A stretch of 64,000 bases of DNA from Streptomyces sp. NBC_01754 (GTDB lineage Bacteria > Actinomycetota > Actinomycetes > Streptomycetales > Streptomycetaceae), in assembly GCF_035918015.1 (NCBI RefSeq), contig NZ_CP109132.1, positions 5,022,001 to 5,086,000 of the forward strand, written 5' to 3'. A model generated the notes under the pieces. It did not search any database and was not told the DNA's origin. It saw only the letters and a program-made list of their open reading frames with translations. The position numbers were made by a program, and so were the translations under genes. Below are positions 36,771 to 45,617 of this stretch, piece by piece (within the stretch, counting starts at the first letter, position 1; each line of letters opens with the position of its first letter).

Positions 36771-37583
36771 CTACCGGCCGAGGTACTTCGGCGCCCGCTT
36801 GGCCAGGAACGCCTCGACCGCGATCGCGTGGTCCTCGGACATGCCCGCCTTCGTCTGGAGTTCGTCCTCCTTCTCCAGCGACTCGGTGAGGGGGCGCCCG
36901 GCGCCGTAGGCCAGCGAGGCCTTGAGCGCCGCGTAGGCCACCGTCGGGCCGTCCGCCAGGGCGCGGGCCACCGCCAGCGCCTCCTTCGCCAGGTCGGCGG
37001 CCGGTACCACCTTGTTCGCGATCCCCAGTTCGTACGCCTCCTGCGCGGAGAGCGAGCGCGGGAACAGGAGCAGGTCCGCGGCGCGACCCGTACCGATCAG
37101 CCGGGGCAGCGTCCAGGAGACGCCCGAGTCGGCGGTGAGCGCCACCCCCGCGAACGAGGTGTTGAAGGAGGCGGTGTCGGCGACCACGCGGTGGTCCGCG
37201 GCCAGTGCGAAGCCGAAGCCGGCCCCCGCCGCGACCCCGTTGACGCCCGCGACCACGGGCTTCTCCATCTCGGTGATCGTGCGCACGATCGGGTTGTAGT
37301 GCTCCTTGACCGTGCTCAGCGCGTTGCCGCTCTTCGTCGCCCGCGCCTCGGTGAGCTTCGCCACGTGCTCCCGGAGGTCCTGGCCCACGCAGAAGGCGCG
37401 GCCGGTCGCGGTGAGCAGGACCGCTCGTACGGCCGTGTCGTCCGCGGCGGCCCGCAGCGCGTCGCGGAGCGCGACCTTGGCCGCCGTGTTCATGGCGTTC
37501 ATCGCGTCCGGACGGTTGAGCGTGATGGTCGCGAGCCCGTCGCTCAGGTCCATGAGCACGGTGTCAGCCGTGGTGTCGGCCAT
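36771..37583 (-). CDS. Enoyl-CoA hydratase/isomerase family protein
   Basis: Crotonase-fold enzyme of 270 aa. The oxyanion-hole segments are AFCVGQDL near 63-70 and VNGVAAGAGFGFAL near 115-128. The acidic residue in LTADSG resembles PaaG-type isomerases, so the substrate may be a phenylacetate-pathway or fatty acyl-CoA intermediate. ATG at 37583 follows AGGGGA. No other catabolic gene is adjacent, so the pathway cannot be stated. Confidence 0.85.
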   Translation of the reverse strand: MADTTADTVLMDLSDGLATITLNRPDAMNAMNTAAKVALRDALRAAADDTAVRAVLLTATGRAFCVGQDLREHVAKLTEARATKSGNALSTVKEHYNPIVRTITEMEKPVVAGVNGVAAGAGFGFALAADHRVVADTASFNTSFAGVALTADSGVSWTLPRLIGTGRAADLLLFPRSLSAQEAYELGIANKVVPAADLAKEALAVARALADGPTVAYAALKASLAYGAGRPLTESLEKEDELQTKAGMSEDHAIAVEAFLAKRAPKYLGR

Positions 37584-37895
37584 TCCTCGGTCCCCTTACG
37601 GCTCGGGTGTGGTGCTGTCCAGGCAAGCATGGCCGACCTCGGGCGAACCGGAAATGTGATCCACGTCTAACGATTGGCTTTCGGCTGAGGGCGGCGGTGG
37701 CGCAGTATCGCAGCCGGATCGCCGAATTGGGTGGTTTTGAGAGAGTGCGTTGCGCAAGCGATGCCGACCGATGTTGGTCATCGGGGTCGGTGATGCGGGA
37801 TAATGCGAAGGAAGCATTGTGTTCGACGCCGGTGAGGCAGCGCCTGTCATGGGGCCGCCGGTTGCGATGAGCTGGTTTCAGGAAGGGGAACGAGC
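37584..37895. other. Intergenic region upstream of the DUF3117 gene
   Basis: No gene is seen on either strand. Base composition is less GC-rich than average. A hairpin pairs CCGACC and GATG (37764-37773) with CATC and GGTCGG (37779-37790). GATAAT at 37799-37804 is a good -10 candidate with TTGGTC 19 nt before it, giving an untranslated leader of about 85 nt for the DUF3117 gene. Confidence 0.5.
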
Positions 37896-38063
37896 ATGGC
37901 GGCCATGAAGCCGCGGACGGGCGACGGCCCGCTCGAGGTGACAAAGGAGGGGCGGGGCATCGTCATGCGTGTTCCGCTCGAAGGCGGCGGTCGGCTTGTC
38001 GTCGAGCTGACTCCGGACGAAGCCGATGCACTCGGTGATGCCCTGAAGAAGGTCGTCGGCTGA
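37896..38063 (+). CDS. DUF3117 protein, 55 aa
   Basis: Small conserved actinobacterial protein of 55 aa starting MAAMKPRTGDGPLEVTKEGR and ending ALGDALKKVVG. ATG at 37896 has GGAAGGGGAA upstream. The family is nearly invariant across actinobacteria and sits next to tag and the sigE region in M. tuberculosis as Rv1211. It has no catalytic motif or membrane segment. Function unknown. Confidence 0.9.
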   Translation: MAAMKPRTGDGPLEVTKEGRGIVMRVPLEGGGRLVVELTPDEADALGDALKKVVG

Positions 38064-38209
38064 GGCGGAGGCGCCCACACTTGACCACTGCCCCGGTACG
38101 GATCCCGTGCCGGGGCGGTGGTGCGTCCGGAGCCGCGGGGCCGACGCGTGGGGGAGCCGGGTACGGGCGGTCCCGCCGCGGACCGTGATCCGGGACCGTG
38201 ATCCGGTGG

Positions 38210-38875
38210 TCAGCCGCGCCGGACCGCGCACAGCAGACCGTCGCCCACCGGCAGCAGCGTCGCCAGCAGCTCCGGGCTCTCCCGCACCGCCCGCAGCAGC
38301 TCGCGCAGGCGCAGTACCTCGGCCGGCTGGGCGGCGGAGTCGACCGTACGGCCGTCCGCGAAGACACCCTCGAAACAGACCAGGCCACCGGGCCGCAGCA
38401 GACGCAACGATTCAGCGAGACAGTCCATGCTCTCCTGCCGGTCACCGTCGCAGAACACGAGGTCGTACCCGCCGTCCGCGAGCCGCGGCAGTACGTCGAG
38501 GGCGCGGCCCGGGATGAAGCGCGCGCGGTTGGTGGCGAACCCGGCCGCCCGGAACGCCTCGCGTGCGAACTGCTGCCGCTCCGGCTCCGGATCGACGGTG
38601 GTCAGAACGCCGTCCGGCCGCATCCCCTGGAGCAGGTAGATGCCGGACACCCCCGTCCCGGTGCCGATCTCGGCCACTGCTTTGGCGTCGGCGGTGGCAG
38701 CGAGCAGGCGCAGCGCGGCGCCGGTACCCGGGGACACCGAGCGGAGCCCCGTCTCGTGGGCCCGGTCCCGGGCCCAGAGCAGAGCTTCGTCCTCGGCGAC
38801 AAAGGCGTCGGCGAACGCCCAGCTCGTCTGCCGGTTGGCGGTAATGACCCTCTCCTGTCCCCGTAGTTGACGCAA
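38210..38875 (-). CDS. SAM-dependent O-methyltransferase (Rv1220c family)
   Basis: Class I methyltransferase of about 221 aa. The SAM-binding motif is VAEIGTGTGVSGIYLL near 67-82, followed by VDPEPE and YDLVFCDGD, like catechol/caffeoyl-CoA O-methyltransferases. The annotated start is TTG at 38875, without a good ribosome site. A strong GGAGAG site lies inside the frame, 5 nt before an ATT codon (ATTACCGCCAAC), so initiation there is possible. It is divergent from sigE as in mycobacteria. Substrate unknown. Confidence 0.83.
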   Translation of the reverse strand: MRQLRGQERVITANRQTSWAFADAFVAEDEALLWARDRAHETGLRSVSPGTGAALRLLAATADAKAVAEIGTGTGVSGIYLLQGMRPDGVLTTVDPEPERQQFAREAFRAAGFATNRARFIPGRALDVLPRLADGGYDLVFCDGDRQESMDCLAESLRLLRPGGLVCFEGVFADGRTVDSAAQPAEVLRLRELLRAVRESPELLATLLPVGDGLLCAVRRG

Positions 38876-38899
38876 CGGTGACTGTATCCGCTGGACCCG

Positions 38900-38925
38900 G
38901 GAACCCGCAGATGGGACCGGGCGTT
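38900..38925 (+). promoter_or_regulatory. ECF-sigma-type promoter upstream of sigE
   Basis: GGAACC at 38900-38905 and CGTT at 38922-38925 are separated by 16 nt, the pattern recognised by many ECF sigma factors of this class. It points toward the sigma gene 128 nt away, so the factor may activate its own transcription. Confidence 0.55.
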
Positions 38926-39052
38926 AGGAAGAGCAGGGGAAGACACCGGGACCAGGCCGCGCGGCCTGGTCCGGAATGTTCCCTTGTGCCCGGGGACACT
39001 CCGGGCGCCGACAGGGAATAAGGCTTATCCGGAGCTAACGGGCGAGGTGGCT

Positions 39053-39814
39053 ATGGTAGGGGCTCCACTGGACACCACCAGAGCCGATAGGGGAGGTGCG
39101 GCTGCGCCTGTGGACCGGGGAGGGGTGCTGAGGCGCTTTCTCAGGCCGGCGGGTGAGCCGAAATCCGTGACCGACACCGCTGACCGTTCTTCCGACGTCT
39201 CCGCACCGACCGCGACCTTCGCCGCAGACGCGGAATCCCAGGCGTGGACCCCGCCCACATGGGAAGAGATCGTCAGCACGCACAGCGGTCGCGTGTACCG
39301 CCTCGCCTATCGGCTGACGGGTAACCAGCACGACGCCGAGGATCTCACGCAGGAAGTCTTCGTGCGTGTCTTCCGGTCGCTGTCGACCTACACGCCCGGA
39401 ACCTTCGAGGGCTGGCTGCACCGGATCACCACCAATCTCTTCCTGGACATGGTCCGCCGCAAGCAGCGGATCCGATTCGACTCGCTCGGCGACGACGCCG
39501 CCGAGCGGCTGCCGAGCCGTGAGCCGTCGCCGCAGCAGGTGTTCAACGACACACACTTCGACGCCGACGTCCAGCAGGCACTGGACACCCTGGCGCCCGA
39601 ATTCCGTGCCGCCGTCGTGCTCTGCGACATCGAGGGCCTGTCGTACGAGGAGATCGCCGCCACGCTGGGCGTGAAGCTCGGCACCGTGCGCAGCCGTATC
39701 CACCGTGGCCGTTCCCACCTGCGCAAGGCGCTGAAGCACCGTTCGCCCGAGGCCCGTGCCGAGCAGCGTTCCCTGGCGGACGCGCTCGTGGCGGGGGAGG
39801 GCGGATCGGCGTGA
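39053..39814 (+). CDS. sigE: ECF RNA polymerase sigma factor (SigE-like)
   Basis: Group IV sigma factor of 253 aa. Region 2 is [28 protein letters not shown] (about 80-107) with the DNA-melting segment to about 140, and region 4 is [26 protein letters not shown] near 200-225. A non-conserved N-terminus of about 65 residues precedes region 2. ATG at 39053 follows GAGG; the frame is open to 38984. It overlaps the anti-sigma gene (GTGA) and is followed by htrA and tatB, the order of M. tuberculosis sigE-rseA-htrA-tatB, so an envelope-stress role is likely. It corresponds to SCO5147; S. coelicolor already uses the name sigE for another gene, so the symbol is provisional. Confidence 0.88.
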   Translation: MVGAPLDTTRADRGGAAAPVDRGGVLRRFLRPAGEPKSVTDTADRSSDVSAPTATFAADAESQAWTPPTWEEIVSTHSGRVYRLAYRLTGNQHDAEDLTQEVFVRVFRSLSTYTPGTFEGWLHRITTNLFLDMVRRKQRIRFDSLGDDAAERLPSREPSPQQVFNDTHFDADVQQALDTLAPEFRAAVVLCDIEGLSYEEIAATLGVKLGTVRSRIHRGRSHLRKALKHRSPEARAEQRSLADALVAGEGGSA

Positions 39815-40773
39815 GTCTCACAGGCCCGACACCCGCGGAACAGCATCTGGGGGACCGGCTTGCCGCGCTCGTCGACGGCGAGCTCAAACACGACGCCCGC
39901 GAGCGGGTCCTGGCCCATCTGGCGACCTGTTCCCGCTGCAAGGCCGAGGCGGACGCCCAGCGGCGGCTGAAGAGCGCCTTCGCCACCGCCACCCCGCCGC
40001 CACCGTCCGAGGGGTTCCTCGCCCGCCTCCAAAGCCTTCCGGGGGGTCCCGGCGGTGACGGTCAGGGCCCGGACGGCCCCCTCGGCGGGCCGCGGCGGTC
40101 AGGGGAGAACGTCTTCCCCGTGCTGCACCACCCGCGGGGGCGTACCGGATCGGGTCCCGGTTCCTCACCGCTGGACGGCTTCGGTTACCTGCCGACGGCC
40201 CACGGCTCCACCGTGGTGCTGCCGGGGGGGCCGTCCCGTTCCCCGTTCCCGGTGCACGAGGTGGGCCGGGAGACGGACCGTTCCCCCCGGCGCGGCCGTC
40301 GTTTCGCGTTCGTCGCGGCCAGCGCGGTGTCCCTGGCGGCCATCGCGCTCGGCGGAACGCTTCCCCTGGAGTACGAGGCGTCGCTCGGGGCGGAGGGCGC
40401 CGGCAGCAGCGCGACCCCGCTCGACACCGACGTGCGGACGGACGGCACGGCCGCCGCCAGCCGTGGCGGCGGTGTGTTCGCCTCCGGTGACCGCCCCGGC
40501 CGGTCGGCGGCACCGGCGCCGGCTGTGTCCGTGCGGCCCGTGCTCGCCGCGGCGCCGCCGCCCTCGCTGCTCAGTTCGACGGCCTTCACCGGACATCCCC
40601 TGGCCTTCCCTGTGCTGAACGTGACGGTGCCGCCGCTGATACGCCCGACCGACGCGGGGCCCTTGCTGTCGGCCGGCGGAGCTGTCGCCCCCCTCTCGGC
40701 CGCACCCTCCGCGACGGCTTCCGGGTCGCCGCCGCTCGTCGATCACGCACTGCCTCTTTCGCCGCTGCGCTGA
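39811..40773 (+). CDS. Zinc-binding membrane anti-sigma factor
   Basis: Anti-sigma factor of 320 aa. The ZAS zinc motif is His36-x3-Cys40-x2-Cys43 in [15 protein letters not shown], and a single membrane helix follows at about 166-186 ([18 protein letters not shown]). The extracytoplasmic part of about 130 residues is rich in Ala, Pro and Ser. It is translationally coupled to the sigma gene. It should hold the sigma factor inactive until stress releases it, as RseA does in mycobacteria. Confidence 0.85.
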   Translation: MSLTGPTPAEQHLGDRLAALVDGELKHDARERVLAHLATCSRCKAEADAQRRLKSAFATATPPPPSEGFLARLQSLPGGPGGDGQGPDGPLGGPRRSGENVFPVLHHPRGRTGSGPGSSPLDGFGYLPTAHGSTVVLPGGPSRSPFPVHEVGRETDRSPRRGRRFAFVAASAVSLAAIALGGTLPLEYEASLGAEGAGSSATPLDTDVRTDGTAAASRGGGVFASGDRPGRSAAPAPAVSVRPVLAAAPPPSLLSSTAFTGHPLAFPVLNVTVPPLIRPTDAGPLLSAGGAVAPLSAAPSATASGSPPLVDHALPLSPLR

Positions 40774-40863
40774 CCGGAGGTTCTGCGCGCGGATTCGCAA
40801 ACCTGGTTGAATTCCGGGAGGCGCCTTCGTGGGAAGCGCGTAAAGGCCAGTGGCGGGGAGAGC

Positions 40864-42888
40864 ATGGACGACGGGAAGCCCAGCGGGCCCAAGGCGAAGT
40901 GGTGGAACCGTCCCCCGGCGGGGCGCGTCCGTCCCGCCGAGCCGCAGGACACGCCACCGGAGCCGGGTGCGGCCGTGGACACGGCCGTCCGCGAGGACTT
41001 GGCGGCGGTACCCGAAGAGATCGCCGCCGGGGCCGGCTCCTCCGCCGCCGAGACGGCCGGGCCCGGGGCCGCGGGTACCGGCACGGTGCCGGCGGCTGAC
41101 GATTCGTTCACCCTCGCCCCTCCGGGCCCCCGCACCGGCCCCGCACCGGCGACCGCCTCTCCGGCCGTGTCGCCGCCCGCCGGCCCGCCCGCGCTCGCGC
41201 CGTCCGACGTGGCGGACGACGGACGGCCCGGCCCCACCGCGCCCGATGCCGGCCCGGCCGTCTCCAAGGAGTCCGGCGCCCCGGCCTCCACGGCATCCGC
41301 CGCGGACCCCACCACCCCGCCGCCCGGGGAGGCGGCCGCGCCCGCTCCCCGGGCGCAGCCGCTGCACACGCCCGACGAGTACAGCACCCCGCCCTACGGC
41401 GGCCCGGGGCCGTGGGCGCCCGCACCACCTGTCCAGCGCCCGGTGGCGACTCCGGCCCACGGCACACCCGTACCCCCGCCCTACGCGGGCGGACACACCC
41501 AGGCGGGCCCCGGACAGGACGGCCCGCCACCCGGCGAGGCGTATCCGCCGCCCGGTGTCGCGTACCCCGCACCGCCGCCCGCCCTGCCACACCGGCATCA
41601 GGACCAGGACCGGCCCACCGTGACGCCGGACCAGAACGCGCCCCGGCACCGGACCGAGCCTCAGTTCCCGCCGCCTCAGCAGCCGCAGGCCACGCAGTGG
41701 CTGCGCTACGACCCCTGGGGCGGACCTCAGCAGGGCCCCCGGCAGCCCCTGAGCCACCCCGACACCGGGGCGGCCCGTAAAGGACGCCGTGGAGCACTCC
41801 TGGCCGGTGCCGTGCTGCTCGCCCTCGTGGCAGGCGGGATCGGCGGCGGGATCGGCTCGTACATCGAGCGCAACGGCGGCCTGACCACCGTCGAACTGCC
41901 TCAGGCCGGCCCCGACAGCGGGGGCCGGGCCCCGGACAGCGTCGCCGGTATCGCCGCGCGCGCACTGCCCAGCGTGGTCACCCTGCACGTCAGCGGATCC
42001 GCCGAGTCCGGTACCGGAACGGGGTTCGTGCTCGACGGCAAGGGCCACATCCTCACCAACAACCACGTCGTCGCCCCCGCCGGCTCCTCCGGCGAGATCA
42101 CGGTGACCTTCAGCGGGGGCGAGACCGCGTCGGCCGAGATCGTCGGCAAGGACAGCGGTTACGACCTGGCGGTGGTCAAGGTCCGCGGGGTCTCCGGTCT
42201 CAAGCCCCTGCCGCTGGGCAACTCCGACAACGTGCAGGTCGGTGACCCGGTGGTAGCCATCGGCGCACCCTTCGACCTCTCCAACACGGTCACCTCCGGC
42301 ATCATCAGCGCCAAGCAGCGGCCCATCACCGCGGGCGGCGAGAAGGGCGACGGCAGCGACGTCAGCTATGTCGACGCCCTCCAGACCGACGCGCCGATCA
42401 ACCCGGGCAATTCGGGCGGCCCGCTCGTCGACGCCCAGGCCCGGGTCATCGGCATCAACAGCGCCATCCGTGCGGCCGACAGCGAGTCCGGGCTCGTCGG
42501 CGGCCAGTCCGGCTCCATCGGGCTCGGGTTCGCGATACCGATCAACCAGGCCAAGCGCGTCGCCGAGGAGCTGATCAACACCGGCAAGGCCACCCACCCG
42601 GTGATCGGTGTCACGCTGGACATGCAGTTCAACGGCGACGGCGCCAAGGTCGGCGGAAGGAGCGCGGACGGCAGCTCGGCGGTGACCCCGGGCGGTCCCG
42701 CCGACGTGGCGGGGATCAGGACGGGTGACGTCATCACCCAGGTGCAGGGCCAGCGTGTGCACAGCGGCGAAGAGCTGATCATCAAGATCCGCGCCCACCG
42801 CCCGGGTGACCGGCTGGACCTCCGGCTGACCCGCGGAGGCAACGAGTTGTCCATGACGTTGATCCTCGGTACGGCGAGCGGCGCATGA
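40864..42888 (+). CDS. htrA: HtrA/DegP-type membrane-anchored serine protease
   Basis: Envelope protease of 674 aa. Residues 1 to about 310 are a disordered Pro/Ala-rich cytoplasmic region, with one helix at about 313-335, then a trypsin-like domain with His401 (TNNHVVAP), Asp434 (GYDLAVVKV) and Ser517 (PGNSGGPLV), and a PDZ domain from about 575 (GGPADVAGIRTGDVI). ATG at 40864 has GGGGAG just upstream; the frame continues back to 40807. It follows the sigma/anti-sigma pair and should degrade misfolded exported proteins or take part in the stress response. Confidence 0.9.
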   Translation: MDDGKPSGPKAKWWNRPPAGRVRPAEPQDTPPEPGAAVDTAVREDLAAVPEEIAAGAGSSAAETAGPGAAGTGTVPAADDSFTLAPPGPRTGPAPATASPAVSPPAGPPALAPSDVADDGRPGPTAPDAGPAVSKESGAPASTASAADPTTPPPGEAAAPAPRAQPLHTPDEYSTPPYGGPGPWAPAPPVQRPVATPAHGTPVPPPYAGGHTQAGPGQDGPPPGEAYPPPGVAYPAPPPALPHRHQDQDRPTVTPDQNAPRHRTEPQFPPPQQPQATQWLRYDPWGGPQQGPRQPLSHPDTGAARKGRRGALLAGAVLLALVAGGIGGGIGSYIERNGGLTTVELPQAGPDSGGRAPDSVAGIAARALPSVVTLHVSGSAESGTGTGFVLDGKGHILTNNHVVAPAGSSGEITVTFSGGETASAEIVGKDSGYDLAVVKVRGVSGLKPLPLGNSDNVQVGDPVVAIGAPFDLSNTVTSGIISAKQRPITAGGEKGDGSDVSYVDALQTDAPINPGNSGGPLVDAQARVIGINSAIRAADSESGLVGGQSGSIGLGFAIPINQAKRVAEELINTGKATHPVIGVTLDMQFNGDGAKVGGRSADGSSAVTPGGPADVAGIRTGDVITQVQGQRVHSGEELIIKIRAHRPGDRLDLRLTRGGNELSMTLILGTASGA

Positions 42889-43066
42889 GGCGGGCCACCC
42901 CGCGCACGACGGCGGCGGGTGGCCCCATGAGGGCGGGCAACACATGGGAGTGGGTGGCAGGTACCGCACGGGCGGTCCCGACGGGTACCGTGGAGCCGGG
43001 CCGGGCCATGGCGCCCCGGTGGGAGAGAACCACTGAGAACACGCGGAGAACACGAGGAGCAGCAAG

Positions 43067-43582
43067 GTGTTCAATGACATAGGCGCACTGGAGCTGCTGA
43101 CGCTCGTGGTTCTCGCCGTCATCGTCTTCGGCCCGGAGAAGCTGCCGAAGGTCATCCAGGACATCACGCGGACCATCCGTAAGATCCGCGAGTTCTCGGA
43201 CAGTGCCAAGGAAGACATCCGCACGGAACTCGGCCCGCAGTTCAAGGACTTCGAGTTCGAGGACCTCAACCCGAAGACGTTCATCCGCAAGCAGCTCTCG
43301 GAGGGCGGCGACGACCTGGGGCTCAAGGAGATCCGCGAGAGCTTCGACCTGCGCAAGGAGATGGCCGAGATCACCGACGCGGTGAACGGCCGGGAGAGCT
43401 CCTCGGCATCCGCCCCCGCGGCGGCGCCCGCACCCGACCTCCTCAAGAAGGAGGCGACGTCCGATCCCCTCAAGAAGGAGGCGGCGCCCGACCTCCTGAA
43501 GAAGGAGACCGCGGCCGACCCCCTGAAGAAGTCCGCTCGGCCCGCCGCCGAACGCCCGCCCTTCGACGCAGACGCCACCTGA
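43067..43582 (+). CDS. tatB: TatB, twin-arginine translocase subunit
   Basis: Membrane protein of 171 aa. MFNDIGALELLTLVVLAVIVFGPEKLPKVIQDI is the typical TatA/B helix and hinge (FGPEKLP). A basic amphipathic helix (TRTIRKIREFSDSAKEDIR) and a long charged tail follow. GTG at 43067 has GAGGAG 8 nt before it. TatB recognises folded proteins with RR signal peptides, together with TatC, which is not in the window. The tail holds four repeats of a nine-residue unit. Linked to sigE/htrA as in mycobacteria. Confidence 0.9.
   Translation: MFNDIGALELLTLVVLAVIVFGPEKLPKVIQDITRTIRKIREFSDSAKEDIRTELGPQFKDFEFEDLNPKTFIRKQLSEGGDDLGLKEIRESFDLRKEMAEITDAVNGRESSSASAPAAAPAPDLLKKEATSDPLKKEAAPDLLKKETAADPLKKSARPAAERPPFDADAT
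43438..43545 (+). repeat. Four tandem nine-residue repeats in the TatB tail
   Basis: The TatB C-terminus repeats DLLKKEATS, DPLKKEAAP, DLLKKETAA, DPLKKSARP, alternating DLLKK and DPLKK. The DNA shows the same 27-bp periodicity. Repeats of this kind vary in number between strains. Confidence 0.85.
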
Positions 43583-43707
43583 GGCCCGTCAATCCCGGCT
43601 CGTCCGGGCCGTATGGCTATTCTCCATCTGTCCGGTTGCGAGGTCGCCCATGCCCGAGAGGGTGGGCCGCTCCGGATCAGTGACAGATCGAGGAGGCGGC
43701 CGGGCAG

Positions 43708-44370
43708 ATGGAGACGACGAGTCGGGCAGGGGCGGAGGGTGACCCGGGCACAGTCACCGCGGAGGGGGTGAGGGCGCCCCGGCGTACGGTTGACGGCTAC
43801 CTGAAGGCGCCGTTCCCCTGGTACGGCCTGGACGAGGCGTTCACCGGCACGCGGTGGCTGATGCAGGTCACCGCCGCGGCGGACGGCACGGTGCGGCACG
43901 GCTGCACCGGACACGGCGAGGAACCCGTCCTGCGGTCCGGCGAAGGCGAGGAGAAGGCCCGCTTCGCGGTGGTGGTGACCGTGGCCGGCAGCCCGGTGCG
44001 GAACAGCGGCGACGGTACGGGGAAGCTGGAGGCCACCACGGAGTCCTCGGCGGCCTGGCTGGCGGGCTCCGGCCTGCTCGCGTACACCTGGCCCGGGCAG
44101 ATGGACCACGTCCTGCGCTCCGAATGGCTGAGCCAGCAGACCGAGGCCGCGTTCGTGCTCGCCGACGAGCTGGGCCGGGCGCCCTGGTCGACGCTGTCCC
44201 TTCCGGTGGACGGCGTACCGGTGGACTTCCACTACCGGGAGTCCGAGTTCGGCTGGATCCTCGCGGGGTCGGCCCCCGACGGCGTGCACATCGGTGCGTA
44301 CGGGCGCGGGATGAGCGCCTACGGCCTGGGCTTCGCGGTGATCGGCGACATCAGGACCTACGAGGCCTGA
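43708..44370 (+). CDS. Conserved hypothetical protein, 220 aa
   Basis: Soluble protein with no recognised family. It has a low-complexity N-terminus of about 25 residues and then a mixed fold rich in Trp, Tyr and Phe (PFPWYGLDEAFTGTRWLMQV, SEFGWILAGSAPDGVHIGAYGRG). There is no signal peptide, membrane helix or cysteine cluster. The ATG lies rather far (about 14 nt) from GAGGAGG, so another start is possible. It lies alone between tatB and mrp and shares a terminator with mrp. Confidence 0.75.
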   Translation: METTSRAGAEGDPGTVTAEGVRAPRRTVDGYLKAPFPWYGLDEAFTGTRWLMQVTAAADGTVRHGCTGHGEEPVLRSGEGEEKARFAVVVTVAGSPVRNSGDGTGKLEATTESSAAWLAGSGLLAYTWPGQMDHVLRSEWLSQQTEAAFVLADELGRAPWSTLSLPVDGVPVDFHYRESEFGWILAGSAPDGVHIGAYGRGMSAYGLGFAVIGDIRTYEA

Positions 44371-44381
44371 ACGGCCCGCAC

Positions 44382-44420
44382 GGGTGCGGGGCGGTCTTCG
44401 GTGAGAACCGCCCCGCGCCC
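44382..44420. terminator. Bidirectional terminator between 43708 gene and mrp
   Basis: A 14-bp stem with one G-T pair (44382-44395 with 44407-44420) lies between two convergent genes, 12 nt from one stop and 21 from the other. Confidence 0.8.
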
Positions 44421-44440
44421 GCGGGACCGGGTGTGACGGC

Positions 44441-45574
44441 TCAGAACTTGTTGCGCGGGGTCAGCCCCAACGACATGCCGGACAGGCCGCGCTGACGGCC
44501 CCCCAGCTTCTGCGCGATCGACCGCAGGGCCGCCCCGGCCGGTGAGTCCGGGTCGGACAGCACGACGGGCTTGCCCTCGTCGCCGCCCTCACGCAGCCGC
44601 AGGTCGATCGGGATCGATCCCAGGACCGGTACCTCGGCGCCGACCGTCTTCGTCAGCCCGTCGGCGACCCGCTGACCGCCGCCGGAACCGAACACGTCGA
44701 CGGTCTCGTCGCAGTGCGGGCACGGCATGCCCGACATGTTCTCGACGACACCGACAATCTTCTGGTGCGTCTGCACGGCGATGGAACCGGCCCGCTCGGC
44801 GACCTCGGCCGCCGCCTGCTGGGGCGTCGTGACGACCAGGATCTCGGCGTTCGGCACGAGCTGGGCCACGGAGATCGCGATGTCGCCCGTGCCCGGCGGC
44901 AGGTCGAGCAGCAGCACGTCCAGGTCGCCCCAGTAGACATCGGCGAGGAACTGCTGCAAGGCGCGGTGCAGCATCGGGCCGCGCCACACCACGGGGGCGT
45001 TGCCCGGGGTGAACATGCCGATGGAGATGACCTTCACGCCGTGCGCGGACGGCGGCATGATCATGTTCTCGACCTGGGTCGGCTTGCCGTCCGCACCGAG
45101 CATCCGGGGCACGCTGTGCCCGTAGATGTCCGCGTCCACCACACCGACCTTGAGACCGTCGTCCGCCAGCGCCGCCGCGAGGTTCACCGTCACCGACGAC
45201 TTGCCGACGCCGCCCTTGCCGGACGCGACCGCGTAGACCCGGGTCAGCGAGCCGGGCTTGGCGAACGGGACCTCACGCTCCGCCGTGCCTCCGCGCAGCG
45301 AGGAGGCGAGCTCCTTGCGCTGCTCGTCGCTCATCACGTCGAGTGTGACCTCGACCCGCGACACGCCCTCGACACGGGCCACCGCGTCGGTCACGTTCCT
45401 CGTGATCGTCTCCCGCATGGGGCAGCCGGAGACCGTGAGGTACACGGTGACTGCGACCACACCGTCAGGATCGATATCGACCGACTTCACCATGCCCAGC
45501 TCGGTGATCGGTCGGTGGATCTCCGGGTCGTTCACTGTCGCCAGCGCTTCACGCACCGCGTCTTCCGTAGCCAT
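44441..45574 (-). CDS. mrp: Mrp/ApbC iron-sulfur cluster carrier ATPase
   Basis: P-loop ATPase of 377 aa that carries Fe-S clusters to target proteins. The N-terminal DUF59/MIP18 domain (VREALATVNDPEIHRPITELGMV) is followed by the deviant Walker A GKGGVGKSS at 119-127, the switch LLDLPPGTGD and the cluster-binding CPHC in NMSGMPCPHCDE. ATG at 45574 gives MATEDAV, the usual start; the frame extends to 45637. In M. tuberculosis the homologue Rv1229c is also followed by DUF1003 and MgtE-N genes. Confidence 0.92.
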   Translation of the reverse strand: MATEDAVREALATVNDPEIHRPITELGMVKSVDIDPDGVVAVTVYLTVSGCPMRETITRNVTDAVARVEGVSRVEVTLDVMSDEQRKELASSLRGGTAEREVPFAKPGSLTRVYAVASGKGGVGKSSVTVNLAAALADDGLKVGVVDADIYGHSVPRMLGADGKPTQVENMIMPPSAHGVKVISIGMFTPGNAPVVWRGPMLHRALQQFLADVYWGDLDVLLLDLPPGTGDIAISVAQLVPNAEILVVTTPQQAAAEVAERAGSIAVQTHQKIVGVVENMSGMPCPHCDETVDVFGSGGGQRVADGLTKTVGAEVPVLGSIPIDLRLREGGDEGKPVVLSDPDSPAGAALRSIAQKLGGRQRGLSGMSLGLTPRNKF

Positions 45575-45617
45575 ACCGACGATGGTACGGCTCCGGTGCC
45601 TACGCGCGGGTAGCCCC

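Noticed and set aside
39015..39030. Dyad ATAAG-G-CTTAT upstream of sigE
   Set aside because: Short and centred on an odd base; it lies in an untranslated leader and has no known regulator match, so it was not listed as a site.
42885..43082. 65-codon frame overlapping the htrA stop (ATGA)
   Set aside because: The 4-base overlap looks like coupling, but the translation is low complexity, has poor codon bias and runs into the tatB ribosome site and start.
40165..44289. 1,374-codon open frame on the minus strand
   Set aside because: It is antisense to the anti-sigma, htrA and tatB genes, which have clear motifs and correct codon bias. Long antisense frames are common in such GC-rich DNA.
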